DNA from: Planctomycetota bacterium | GTDB lineage: Bacteria > Planctomycetota > Phycisphaerae > WQYP01 | Assembly: GCA_021818565.1 (NCBI GenBank) | Contig: JAKATV010000219.1 | Coordinates: forward strand, 1 to 7,935 | Reading direction: 5' to 3' | Length of the DNA stretch: 7,935 nucleotides | Shown: positions 1 to 5,834 of the stretch, one piece after another | Layout: each line of letters begins with the position of its first letter | Position numbering within the stretch: the stretch's first letter is position 1 | Made by a program: the position numbers and the translations under genes | Notes under the pieces: generated by a model | Told to the model about the DNA's origin: nothing | The model's database searches: none | What the model saw: only the letters and a program-made list of their open reading frames with translations

Positions 1-230
1 AAAATTTAATGTCAAGCACTACATCAACATTAATACAATATTTTAGTGGCTACACGCAAAAGCGAAAAACGAACGTAAGCTATTGTAAATAAAAGAGTTA
101 CGTAAAAACGATGCTGGAACATCCGTTCTAACTTCTAACTTCTAACTCCTCGTCAAAACTGCATCTCCTGAATAATCATGCTAAAATAAAATCCGGTAAT
201 GGAATCCTTGCGGAATCCCTTGGAGTTATC
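1..230. other. AT-rich spacer upstream of proA
   Basis: No gene is supported here; the stretch is clearly AT-richer than the coding DNA that follows. It contains a 7-bp inverted repeat, TTAATGT (6-12) and ACATTAA (27-33), separated by 14 bases, three TTCTAAC heptamers (listed separately), and two GGAATCC direct repeats (201-207 and 212-218) 11 bases apart just before the proA ribosome binding site. A proA promoter is expected here, but I see no convincing -35/-10 pair; TACAAT at 34-39 and TAAAAT at 182-187 are the best -10-like hexamers and lack a good -35. Confidence 0.5.
126..146. repeat. Three perfect TTCTAAC heptamer tandem repeats
   Basis: The heptamer TTCTAAC occurs three times head to tail without mismatch (126-132, 133-139, 140-146). 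A related array with the same 7-bp period and the shared core TTCTA lies on the other side of proA at 1673-1707. Short tandem heptamers of this kind are known from intergenic DNA of some bacteria, notably the cyanobacterial STRR sequences. Their function is unknown, and relatedness to STRRs is only by analogy. Confidence 0.8.
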
Positions 231-1550
231 ATGGAAAGTGCGACGGAACGGATTGTTGAAAATGGGTCGGCGGCGAAACCCCTGGCTGATTCGGCGGAGG
301 TTACCCAAGAAATCATTCGCATGGCCCGGAAGGCACGGCAGGCCGCTCGCCAACTGGCCGCCTTGACGGGTAACGTCCGCAATGCGGCACTGCTGCGCAT
401 TGCCGATGGCCTTGTCGCCAATAAAGCTGAATTGCTGGCGGCCAACGTGATTGATTTGCGGGAGGCGAAAAACAACAATCTGGCGTTGCCGATGATTTCC
501 CGGCTGACTTTATCGGAGAAAAAAATCGAAGCCATGGCCGCCGGCGTGCGGGAAATCGCGGGGCAAACCGATCCGGTGGGCCAAACCATTGAAGCGTATG
601 ACCGCCCCAACGGCCTGCGCATTGAAAAGCGGCGCGTGCCCATTGGCGTTATTGCCATCATTTATGAAAGCCGGCCCAATGTCACCAGCGATGCGGCGGC
701 TCTATGCCTGAAAAGCGGCAACGCCTGCATCCTGCGCGGCGGCAAGGAATCAGTCCATAGTAATCAGGCGATCGCCAAAATCATCCGGGAATCTCTCGTG
801 GCCGCGCAGGTGGATCCTGATGCCGTACAACTGATCGCCACCACCGACCGAGCGGCCGTGGGCGCGCTGGTTACCGCGGAGGGACTGGTGGACCTGGCGA
901 TTCCGCGCGGCGGAGAATCACTGATTCGCGCGGTGGTGGAGCAGGCGACGATTCCGGTTATCAAGCATTATAAAGGCGTATGTCACATCTATATTGATAA
1001 ATATGCAGATGCGGATATGGCGGTGGAGATCGCATTTAGCGCCAAGGTGGATGGCTGCGCCGTGTGCAACACCGCGGAATGTATTCTGGTGCATAAAGAT
1101 ATTTCCGCTCGCGTTCTACCGCGTCTGGCGGCCAAGTTTCGCGAAGCCAAAGTGGAAATGCGGGCTGATGCCCGCAGCCAGGGGCTTTTGCAAAACGCCA
1201 AATTGGCCGTGGAATCAGACTGGGGAGCCGAATATCTGGATTTGATTGTGGCTATCAAGCAGGTGAATTCCATTGATGAAGCCATTGCCCATATCACCCA
1301 ATATGGATCACAACACACCGATGCCATTGTTACCGGCGATATTGCCGCGGCCAATAAATTCATTCAGAACGTGGATTCCGCCAGCGTGATGGTCAACGCA
1401 TCCACCCGCTGGGCGGATGGATTTGAATACGGCTTAGGCGCGGAAATCGGCATAAGCACGGATAAACTCCATGCCCGCGGCCCCATGGGCGCGGCGGATT
1501 TATGCACGTATAAGTTTATTGTGACAGGCAATGGGCAAGTGCGGAGGTAG
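231..1550 (+). CDS. proA: Gamma-glutamyl phosphate reductase (glutamate-5-semialdehyde dehydrogenase)
   Basis: This 439-residue protein catalyses the second step of proline synthesis: NADPH-dependent reduction of gamma-glutamyl phosphate to glutamate-5-semialdehyde in the cytoplasm, following ProB. Family signatures are clear: VPIGVIAIIYESRPNVTSD at about 137-154, CILRGGKE at 166-173, the catalytic cysteine region AVCNTAE with Cys279, VNASTRWADGFEYGLGAEIG at 388-407, and HARGPMG at 414-420. It is about 20 residues longer than the usual roughly 417, the extra being a polar N-terminal extension. The ATG at 231 has TTGGAG (220-225) five bases upstream; an internal ATG at 321 (Met31) would give a more usual length but lacks a good ribosome binding site. 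The usual partner proB is not in the window. A degenerate heptamer array starts directly after the TAG stop. The identification is very secure. Confidence 0.97.
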   Translation: MESATERIVENGSAAKPLADSAEVTQEIIRMARKARQAARQLAALTGNVRNAALLRIADGLVANKAELLAANVIDLREAKNNNLALPMISRLTLSEKKIEAMAAGVREIAGQTDPVGQTIEAYDRPNGLRIEKRRVPIGVIAIIYESRPNVTSDAAALCLKSGNACILRGGKESVHSNQAIAKIIRESLVAAQVDPDAVQLIATTDRAAVGALVTAEGLVDLAIPRGGESLIRAVVEQATIPVIKHYKGVCHIYIDKYADADMAVEIAFSAKVDGCAVCNTAECILVHKDISARVLPRLAAKFREAKVEMRADARSQGLLQNAKLAVESDWGAEYLDLIVAIKQVNSIDEAIAHITQYGSQHTDAIVTGDIAAANKFIQNVDSASVMVNASTRWADGFEYGLGAEIGISTDKLHARGPMGAADLCTYKFIVTGNGQVRR

Positions 1551-1606
1551 GTTACGGGGGGCGGGTTAAAGGGTACAGGTTACAGGGGACAGGGGACAGG
1601 TTTAGC
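1551..1606. repeat. Degenerate heptamer array, consensus GKKACAG
   Basis: Starting with the base after the proA stop codon, the sequence reads in steps of seven: GTTACGG, GGGGCGG, GTTAAAG, GGTACAG, GTTACAG, GGGACAG, GGGACAG, GTTTAGC. Position 1 is G in all eight units, and position 7 is G in seven. The four units at 1572-1599 are the best conserved and two are identical; the outer units are degenerate and may be decay or chance. It has the same period as the arrays at 126-146 and 1673-1707 but a different unit. Confidence 0.7.
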
Positions 1607-1672
1607 GGGCCAGCCTGCTGGTCGTGGTCCGGCCGAGGCCGGCCCAACTGCAATCGCAGCGCTTCCGAATCA

Positions 1673-1707
1673 TTCTAGGTTCGAGGTTCTAGGTTCTAGG
1701 TTCGAGG
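1673..1707. repeat. Five heptamer tandem repeats, TTCTAGG/TTCGAGG
   Basis: Five head-to-tail heptamers read TTCTAGG, TTCGAGG, TTCTAGG, TTCTAGG, TTCGAGG, varying only at the fourth base, followed by a partial TTCTGAC. The unit shares TTCTA and the 7-bp period with the TTCTAAC array before proA, so related arrays bracket that gene. The GGTTCGAGG text resembles a tRNA T-arm, but no cloverleaf surrounds it. Confidence 0.85.
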
Positions 1708-1775
1708 TTCTGACTCCTTTCCCTGGTTGGGCGTCGCGTCTGCTGGTTCGGTGCTTGGATGGTCGAGGTCCAAAG

Positions 1776-1831
1776 AACAATGACCAGTAAATAAGGACAT
1801 CCAAATTGATCAGTGATCCGTGGTCATTGTT
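1776..1831. repeat. 11-bp perfect inverted repeat with 34-base centre
   Basis: AACAATGACCA at 1776-1786 is matched exactly by its reverse complement TGGTCATTGTT at 1821-1831. The 34-base centre includes GATCAGT and GATCCGT, which with GGTCATT form three degenerate heptamers (1808-1828) overlapping the right arm. It could be a hairpin, a regulator-binding pair, or a remnant of a small palindromic element. There is no T-tract, so it is not a usual terminator. Confidence 0.6.
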
Positions 1832-1954
1832 TAAGGGTTGCACATTCTGCCCTTTGGCGGTGGGTGATTCATGGGTTTTTCCGTCGGCAGAGCCGGCGGC
1901 TTTGTGAGGGGATGCTTTAGCGCGCCTGCCGGATTAACGTCCGGAAAGATGGGC

Positions 1955-1984
1955 TTAAAAGGCGCTGCAACGTCCGTATATAAT
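1955..1984 (+). promoter_or_regulatory. Candidate promoter for the S8 peptidase gene
   Basis: A perfect -10 hexamer TATAAT (1979-1984) lies 18 bases after TTAAAA (1955-1960), which matches four of six bases of the TTGACA consensus. Transcription would start near 1991, leaving a leader of about 170 bases that includes the hairpin at 2096-2129. The -10 is convincing and the -35 is weak; nothing else in the spacer is better placed. Confidence 0.5.
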
Positions 1985-2095
1985 TGAAACATTTGCCTAT
2001 TGCCTTGCCGCGCGGCTCATAACAGTCCAATCGTGAAACCTGACGATTTTTCCTTACCTGTGACCCATCGGTATTCCGATTCAAGAGAGGTTGTT

Positions 2096-2129
2096 ACTCG
2101 CCGGCGACCATGCCTTTGGTCGCCAGAGT
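2096..2129 (+). promoter_or_regulatory. Leader hairpin before the S8 peptidase gene
   Basis: GGCGACCA (2103-2110) pairs perfectly with TGGTCGCC (2117-2124) around the six-base loop TGCCTT. ACTC (2096-2099) and GAGT (2126-2129) extend it across a small internal loop. It ends about 25 bases before the GGAG ribosome binding site (2154-2157), leaving that site free. I could not match it to a known riboswitch class. It could be an mRNA-stabilising or regulatory structure. Confidence 0.5.
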
Positions 2130-2164
2130 TAGCCGGGCCCTAGCGCCCCTTTTGGAGCCTGCCG

Positions 2165-3820
2165 ATGATCACGAAACCCGCCTTGACGGAATTACGTCCG
2201 GAAATACTTAGTGGTATAGATGACAATACGTCTATATCAAAAAATCACGCTGCGCGGTGCGCCGGCGCGGCGGTGGCATTGGCGGCGGCGCTGGCCGCCG
2301 CCAATACTGTTCAGGCCGTTACCACATTTGACCAAATCGGCCTGACGCAACTGCAAAGCGTCGCGCCCAATATCAACGGCACAGGCGTGAACGTCGCACA
2401 GGTGGAGGCGTCGGTCAGCAGCACCACGCTTAACGCCTTTGAACCCAACCCGGCCAATCTCAGTACCAATGCGCAATTTACCTTCATTGATTCCTCCGGA
2501 AATTCATCCGGGTCTTACAACAGTGCGGACGCTTCCTGGCATGCGGAGTATGTCGCATCGCTGTTTTATGGCGGTGCCGGCGCAGGCGTGGCCCCGGATG
2601 TTTCACATGTGTATGTCTATGCGGAAAGTGATTACTACAATACCCTGTATGCGGATACGGCTCCGATCAACAGTTCCCTCGGGGAAGCTCCATCGGTGGT
2701 GAATCAGAGCTTTGTTTATCCCGGGGTAACATCATCCACCAGCCAATATCTTGATCAGATATGGGATAATTACGCGGCTCAAAATAACACGCTGTTTGTC
2801 ACCGCCATTGGTGACGGCCAGACCACCAGCACCACGACGCCCAGTTATGTCAATGCCCCCGCGGATATGTACAACGGCATTGCCGTGGGTGCCTTTACGG
2901 GAATTGGCGGCACGCCGTCCACCTGGGTTGGACCGACATGGGACGGTCGATCCGCACCCGATCTTATAGCGCCGGGAAGCTATACCAGTTACACCGCCCC
3001 GCTGGTTTCCGGATCGGCGGCGCTGTTGATTCAGGCCGGGGATCAACAGATCGGCGGTGCCGGTACCGCGGCGGCAGCCACGGATATTCGCACGGTCAAA
3101 GCGCTGCTGTTGAATGGAGCCACCAAGATACAAGGCTGGACCAACTCCTACACGGCCAACAGCGGAACCTACACCTACAACGCCACAACCGCCAACGCCA
3201 TCACACCGCTGGATCCGCGTTACGGTGCGGGCATGGTCAATGTCTATAATTCCTATGAAAATCTCGCCGGCGGTGAACACACTTATTCGGCAGCCACCAG
3301 CGCTTCGATCAGCAGTCTATCCAGCAATGTCACAGCCGCACCGGCGGCCAGCTTCGCGGGGCCAACCATCGCGGCGACAAGCGGGTGGAATCTGGCTTCC
3401 ATTACCGCGTCTTCCAGCAAAAATGCGGTGGAAAATTATGACTTTAATCTGCCGGGAACATCCATCAACAGTTGGGATTTGACCGCCACGCTGACATGGA
3501 ATAAGGATTATCAGGCCGGCGGAATAAATCACCTGCTGCTGTTTTTGCTGAATTCATCCGGACAGCAGGTCGCCGGCAGCACCAGTATGTTGGATAATCT
3601 GCAACAGATCAACATTAATTCCGCCTTGGGCATGAGCACTCTGGCCCCGGGCCAGTATGATCTTGCGGTGGAAATGCTGGGCGGAAGTAATCTGATATCC
3701 AATTCAGAAACTTATGCGTTGGCCTGGAATTTTGTTGATCCAGTCACCGTGCCCGAGCCAACCGCCATCGCCATTCTCCTGGCCGGCTCGATGTTTGCCA
3801 TGCTGAAGAGGAAAAGTTGA
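2165..3820 (+). CDS. Secreted subtilase-like (S8) protein with PEP-CTERM tail
   Basis: The 551-residue protein starts at ATG with GGAG seven bases upstream. A long polar n-region (1-31) precedes a hydrophobic segment (about 33-48) and a likely cleavage site after VQA (49-51). The subtilase fold is recognisable from GTGVNVAQVEASV (72-84), WHAEYVAS (125-132), GVAPDV (141-146), VVNQSF (178-183), TAIGDG (213-218), DLIAPG (266-271) and TSYTAPLVSGSAALL (274-288). The inferred active site keeps His126 and Ser275 but has Glu81 where Asp is usual and Asp217 where the oxyanion Asn is usual, so activity is uncertain. Residues about 425-525 look like a beta-sandwich domain. The C-terminus VPEP (529-532), hydrophobic 533-546 and KRKS fits a PEP-CTERM sorting signal, implying export and exosortase/archaeosortase-type processing. 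Substrate unknown. It converges on the glycosyltransferase gene. Confidence 0.85.
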   Translation: MITKPALTELRPEILSGIDDNTSISKNHAARCAGAAVALAAALAAANTVQAVTTFDQIGLTQLQSVAPNINGTGVNVAQVEASVSSTTLNAFEPNPANLSTNAQFTFIDSSGNSSGSYNSADASWHAEYVASLFYGGAGAGVAPDVSHVYVYAESDYYNTLYADTAPINSSLGEAPSVVNQSFVYPGVTSSTSQYLDQIWDNYAAQNNTLFVTAIGDGQTTSTTTPSYVNAPADMYNGIAVGAFTGIGGTPSTWVGPTWDGRSAPDLIAPGSYTSYTAPLVSGSAALLIQAGDQQIGGAGTAAAATDIRTVKALLLNGATKIQGWTNSYTANSGTYTYNATTANAITPLDPRYGAGMVNVYNSYENLAGGEHTYSAATSASISSLSSNVTAAPAASFAGPTIAATSGWNLASITASSSKNAVENYDFNLPGTSINSWDLTATLTWNKDYQAGGINHLLLFLLNSSGQQVAGSTSMLDNLQQININSALGMSTLAPGQYDLAVEMLGGSNLISNSETYALAWNFVDPVTVPEPTAIAILLAGSMFAMLKRKS

Positions 3821-3824
3821 TGGC

Positions 3825-3841
3825 CCGGTGCCCGACACCGG
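3825..3841. other. Short hairpin after the S8 peptidase gene
   Basis: CCGGTG (3825-3830) pairs with CACCGG (3836-3841) around CCCGA, four bases after the TGA stop. It is GC-rich, but no T-run follows, so it is a poor intrinsic terminator by itself. It may protect the mRNA 3' end or act with the second hairpin at 3876-3894. Confidence 0.45.
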
Positions 3842-3875
3842 CCGGCAGTTACCAATAACGCACTATTTCCAAATT

Positions 3876-3894
3876 AAAGGTACCTGACACCTTT
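3876..3894. terminator. REP-like palindrome and possible bidirectional terminator
   Basis: AAAGGT (3876-3881) and ACCTTT (3889-3894) flank the loop ACCTGAC. On the plus strand the right arm runs into a T-rich tail (3892-3907, TTTGTTTTATTTTTCT), as expected of an intrinsic terminator for the S8 gene, though the six-pair stem is weak. On the minus strand it lies directly after the glycosyltransferase stop codon. From memory, AAAGGTGTCAGGTACCTTT-like palindromes recur in many bacterial genomes and near REP-associated tyrosine transposases, so this may instead be a dispersed repeat. No transposase is in the window. Confidence 0.5.
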
Positions 3895-3897
3895 GTT

Positions 3898-5352
3898 TTA
3901 TTTTTCTCCGATGGCGAGGATGCTTAGTCCGCCGCCGAGGTTCATGGCGTCCACGGCTTTTACCACCGGAAGCAGCCACTGGAAAAGTTTGATCTGGCGG
4001 GCGGTTAATTCAGCGCGTCCCCGCCATTTATTAAAGCGCCAGGCCCAGGCCCCTACCGTGTTGTATTGCGAAATATGCCGGACCTTAAACCCCGCCTTAG
4101 CCAGAACCGCCTCTAAAGATTGCCGGGTGTAGCGCCGGCGATGCCCCAGCGACTTATCACAGGGGCTCATCAATGCGGGATTGGCGGGGACCAGGACAAT
4201 GAGTTTTCCGCCAGGCTCCAGCAGGTCGTAAAAACGCTGGAGCGCTAGAGTTTCATCCTCAACATGTTCTAGAATATTCAGGCATACAACGGTATCAATG
4301 CGTTCATCGCGCAAATTGCCCTGGGCATTGGGGTCCGTAATATCCGCCTGTAACACGCGGATATTTTCCAGGTGACCGAAGCGCCGCCGGGTCATTTCCA
4401 CAAAAAACTCATTTTCATCCACGCAGATAAGCCGCGGGCGATCCAACAATAATTCCGCAAAATTGCCAATACCGCAGCCGGTTTCCAGGACGCGCGAACC
4501 AATAAAGGGTTGAAATTTATTAAAATCCCAGCGGCACACGCGCCGCGTTCGGCGAAAGGTCTGCAGAAGAAAATATTCGTCGTTGGTGGTGAAGCGGGTA
4601 TCAAGAAAGCAACACCGTATCAGCGTGGTTAAGGCCTCAATGGCGTCCTTGAAGCCGATTTTTTTCCCTTCGGCAGCCGTGCGGCCATGATAACTGATGG
4701 GCACTTCATAAATGCGGATTCCCCATTGCGCCAGGCGCGCGGTAATTTCCGGTTCAATGCCAAAGCGCTGCGCCCGCAACGGGGTTTGCAGCAGAATATC
4801 AGCGCGTACCGCTTTGTAGCAGGTTTCCATATCCGTTAAATTCAGATCCAGAAACATATTCGTCAGGAGGGTTAAAATTCGATTGGCCACCGCATGCCAG
4901 AACAGCAGCACGCGTCTCTGGCCCGAGAACGCGAATCGGGAACCAAACACGGCATCGGCCTTGCCTTCCATGATGGGAGCCAAAAGGGCTGAAAAATCCC
5001 GCGGATCATATTCCAAATCCGCATCCTGAATCAGGACAATATCGCCGGTGATGTGAGTGACCGCGGTATGAATGGCCGCCGCCTTGCCGGCATTTTTTTC
5101 ATGCCGGAAAATCCGCACGCGTGGATCAGTTGCGGCAAGATCCTGCAGAATTTCCCACGAATTATCGCGGCTGCAATCATCAACACAAATGAGTTCAATG
5201 GGAATCGGACATGGTGCCGAGAGCACCCGGCCCACAATGGTACGCAGCGTGCGCGACTCATTATAAATGGGCATTAAAACAGATAAAGATCGGTATTGGG
5301 TCGTCAAATAGAGATCACCGTTTACTAAACTGGTATGCTCTACGGGCACCAC
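3898..5352 (-). CDS. Bifunctional family-2 glycosyltransferase / SAM-dependent methyltransferase
   Basis: The 484-residue protein has two parts. Residues about 23-245 are a GT-A family-2 glycosyltransferase of the dolichyl/polyprenyl-phosphate mannose synthase type: SVLMPIYNE (24-32), VDDCS (57-61), the metal/nucleotide-sugar DAD at 110-112 in QDADLEYDP, GSRF (137-140) and YHGR (221-224). Residues about 255-484 are a class I methyltransferase: VLETGCGIGNF (288-298) as SAM-binding motif I, VDE (311-313), LNILEHVED (358-366) and LGHRRRY (402-408). This fusion architecture is known in bacteria; substrates are probably lipid-linked or surface sugars. No transmembrane segment is evident. The start is uncertain: GTG at 5352 or 5349 overlaps rpsI by 35-38 bp in another frame and lacks a clear ribosome site, whereas TTG at 5307 (residue 16) begins just after the rpsI stop and keeps the whole domain. 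Last gene of the rplM-rpsI operon. Confidence 0.88.
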   Translation of the reverse strand: MVPVEHTSLVNGDLYLTTQYRSLSVLMPIYNESRTLRTIVGRVLSAPCPIPIELICVDDCSRDNSWEILQDLAATDPRVRIFRHEKNAGKAAAIHTAVTHITGDIVLIQDADLEYDPRDFSALLAPIMEGKADAVFGSRFAFSGQRRVLLFWHAVANRILTLLTNMFLDLNLTDMETCYKAVRADILLQTPLRAQRFGIEPEITARLAQWGIRIYEVPISYHGRTAAEGKKIGFKDAIEALTTLIRCCFLDTRFTTNDEYFLLQTFRRTRRVCRWDFNKFQPFIGSRVLETGCGIGNFAELLLDRPRLICVDENEFFVEMTRRRFGHLENIRVLQADITDPNAQGNLRDERIDTVVCLNILEHVEDETLALQRFYDLLEPGGKLIVLVPANPALMSPCDKSLGHRRRYTRQSLEAVLAKAGFKVRHISQYNTVGAWAWRFNKWRGRAELTARQIKLFQWLLPVVKAVDAMNLGGGLSILAIGEK

Positions 5353-5770
5353 GTAAACCGTATTTCTTACGCTCTTTCATGCGGCTATCGCGGGTGAGGA
5401 ATCCGCCGTCCTGCATGGACTTGCGTAACGTGGCATCATACAGTGTTAAAGCCCGCCCCAGGCCCTGCAGAATGGCCCCAGACTGCCCCGTATGGCCGCC
5501 GCCATGCACATTCACCAGCACATCCATGGAGCCGGCCAGATTGGCGGACACCAGGGGTGCGTTGACCATGGTGCGATCACGGGATTCCGTGAAAAAGGAA
5601 TCCAGCGGACGATCATTGACAATAAATTTACCCTGTCCCGCCACCAGGCGGACACGGGCGACGGATTTCTTGCGGCGGCCGGTGCCCAAGTAATAGGTTC
5701 TTCCGCCGGCCGTAATAACGCCGCGGGGTTTAATAGCCGGCGCTGCGGATGATGATGTCGTTTCAGTCAT
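5315..5770 (-). CDS. rpsI: 30S ribosomal protein S9
   Basis: This 151-residue protein is the small-subunit protein S9 (uS9), whose C-terminal tail reaches toward the P-site tRNA. Visible signatures are GTGRRKKSVARVRL (29-42), GGGHTGQSGAI (90-100) followed by RAL, and the basic tail KKYGLRGARRAYQFSKR (135-151) ending in the expected SKR. It is about 20 residues longer than the E. coli protein because of a Ser/Thr/Ala-rich N-terminal extension. The ATG has AGAGG (5781-5785) ten bases upstream. It follows rplM by 64 bp in the conserved rplM-rpsI order, and its 3' end overlaps the predicted start of the glycosyltransferase gene, suggesting cotranscription and possibly coupled translation. Confidence 0.97.
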   Translation of the reverse strand: MTETTSSSAAPAIKPRGVITAGGRTYYLGTGRRKKSVARVRLVAGQGKFIVNDRPLDSFFTESRDRTMVNAPLVSANLAGSMDVLVNVHGGGHTGQSGAILQGLGRALTLYDATLRKSMQDGGFLTRDSRMKERKKYGLRGARRAYQFSKR

Positions 5771-5797
5771 GTTCTATTCGCCTCTGTTTTCAGGTTA

Positions 5798-5813
5798 TCC
5801 CGGCAAACCGGGA
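5798..5813. other. Hairpin in the rplM-rpsI spacer
   Basis: TCCCGG (5798-5803) and CCGGGA (5808-5813) form a six-pair, GC-rich stem with a four-base loop in the 64-bp spacer. No T-tract follows on the minus strand, so it is unlikely to end transcription. It sits about 12 bases before the rpsI ribosome binding site and could tune S9 translation or stabilise processed mRNA. Confidence 0.45.
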
Positions 5814-5834
5814 CGGGTCTATTGGGTTACTGAT

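Larger units (their letters stand above)
1551..2164. other. 614-bp spacer between proA and the S8 peptidase gene
   Basis: I see no convincing gene here. From left to right it holds a 7-bp-periodic array beginning right after the proA stop, a GC-rich patch at 1607-1645 with nested inverted repeats (CCGGCC/GGCCGG at 1629-1642, without a T-tract), a second heptamer array (1673-1707), an 11-bp inverted repeat (1776-1831) with heptamer-like text at 1808-1828, a candidate promoter (1955-1984) and a leader hairpin (2096-2129). Only a 38-codon open frame (1871-1987) is present, and it ends inside the candidate promoter. The spacer is unusually rich in short repeats for its length. Confidence 0.6.

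Noticed and set aside
6..33. TTAATGT/ACATTAA inverted repeat as an operator
   Set aside because: Only 7 bp in very AT-rich DNA and about 200 bases from proA, with no matching promoter.
176..661. 161-codon minus-strand open frame over the proA start
   Set aside because: Antisense to proA, Ala/Ser/Arg-rich, with no family features.
1607..1645. GC-rich nested inverted repeats as a proA terminator
   Set aside because: No T-run follows, and the short stems compete with each other; GC-rich DNA gives such pairings easily.
1673..1710. tRNA-like T-arm text (GGTTCGAGG)
   Set aside because: The sequence is part of a 7-bp tandem repeat, and no acceptor, D or anticodon stem can be built around it.
1551..1710. 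Possible CRISPR array
   Set aside because: Repeat units are only 7 bp, contiguous and without spacers.
1871..1987. 38-codon plus-strand open frame with G-rich sequence ahead of its ATG
   Set aside because: No recognisable product, and its end overlaps the best candidate -10 element; chance is the simplest explanation.
2732..3280. 182-codon minus-strand open frame inside the S8 gene
   Set aside because: Glycine/arginine-rich shadow translation opposite a well-supported coding frame with family motifs.
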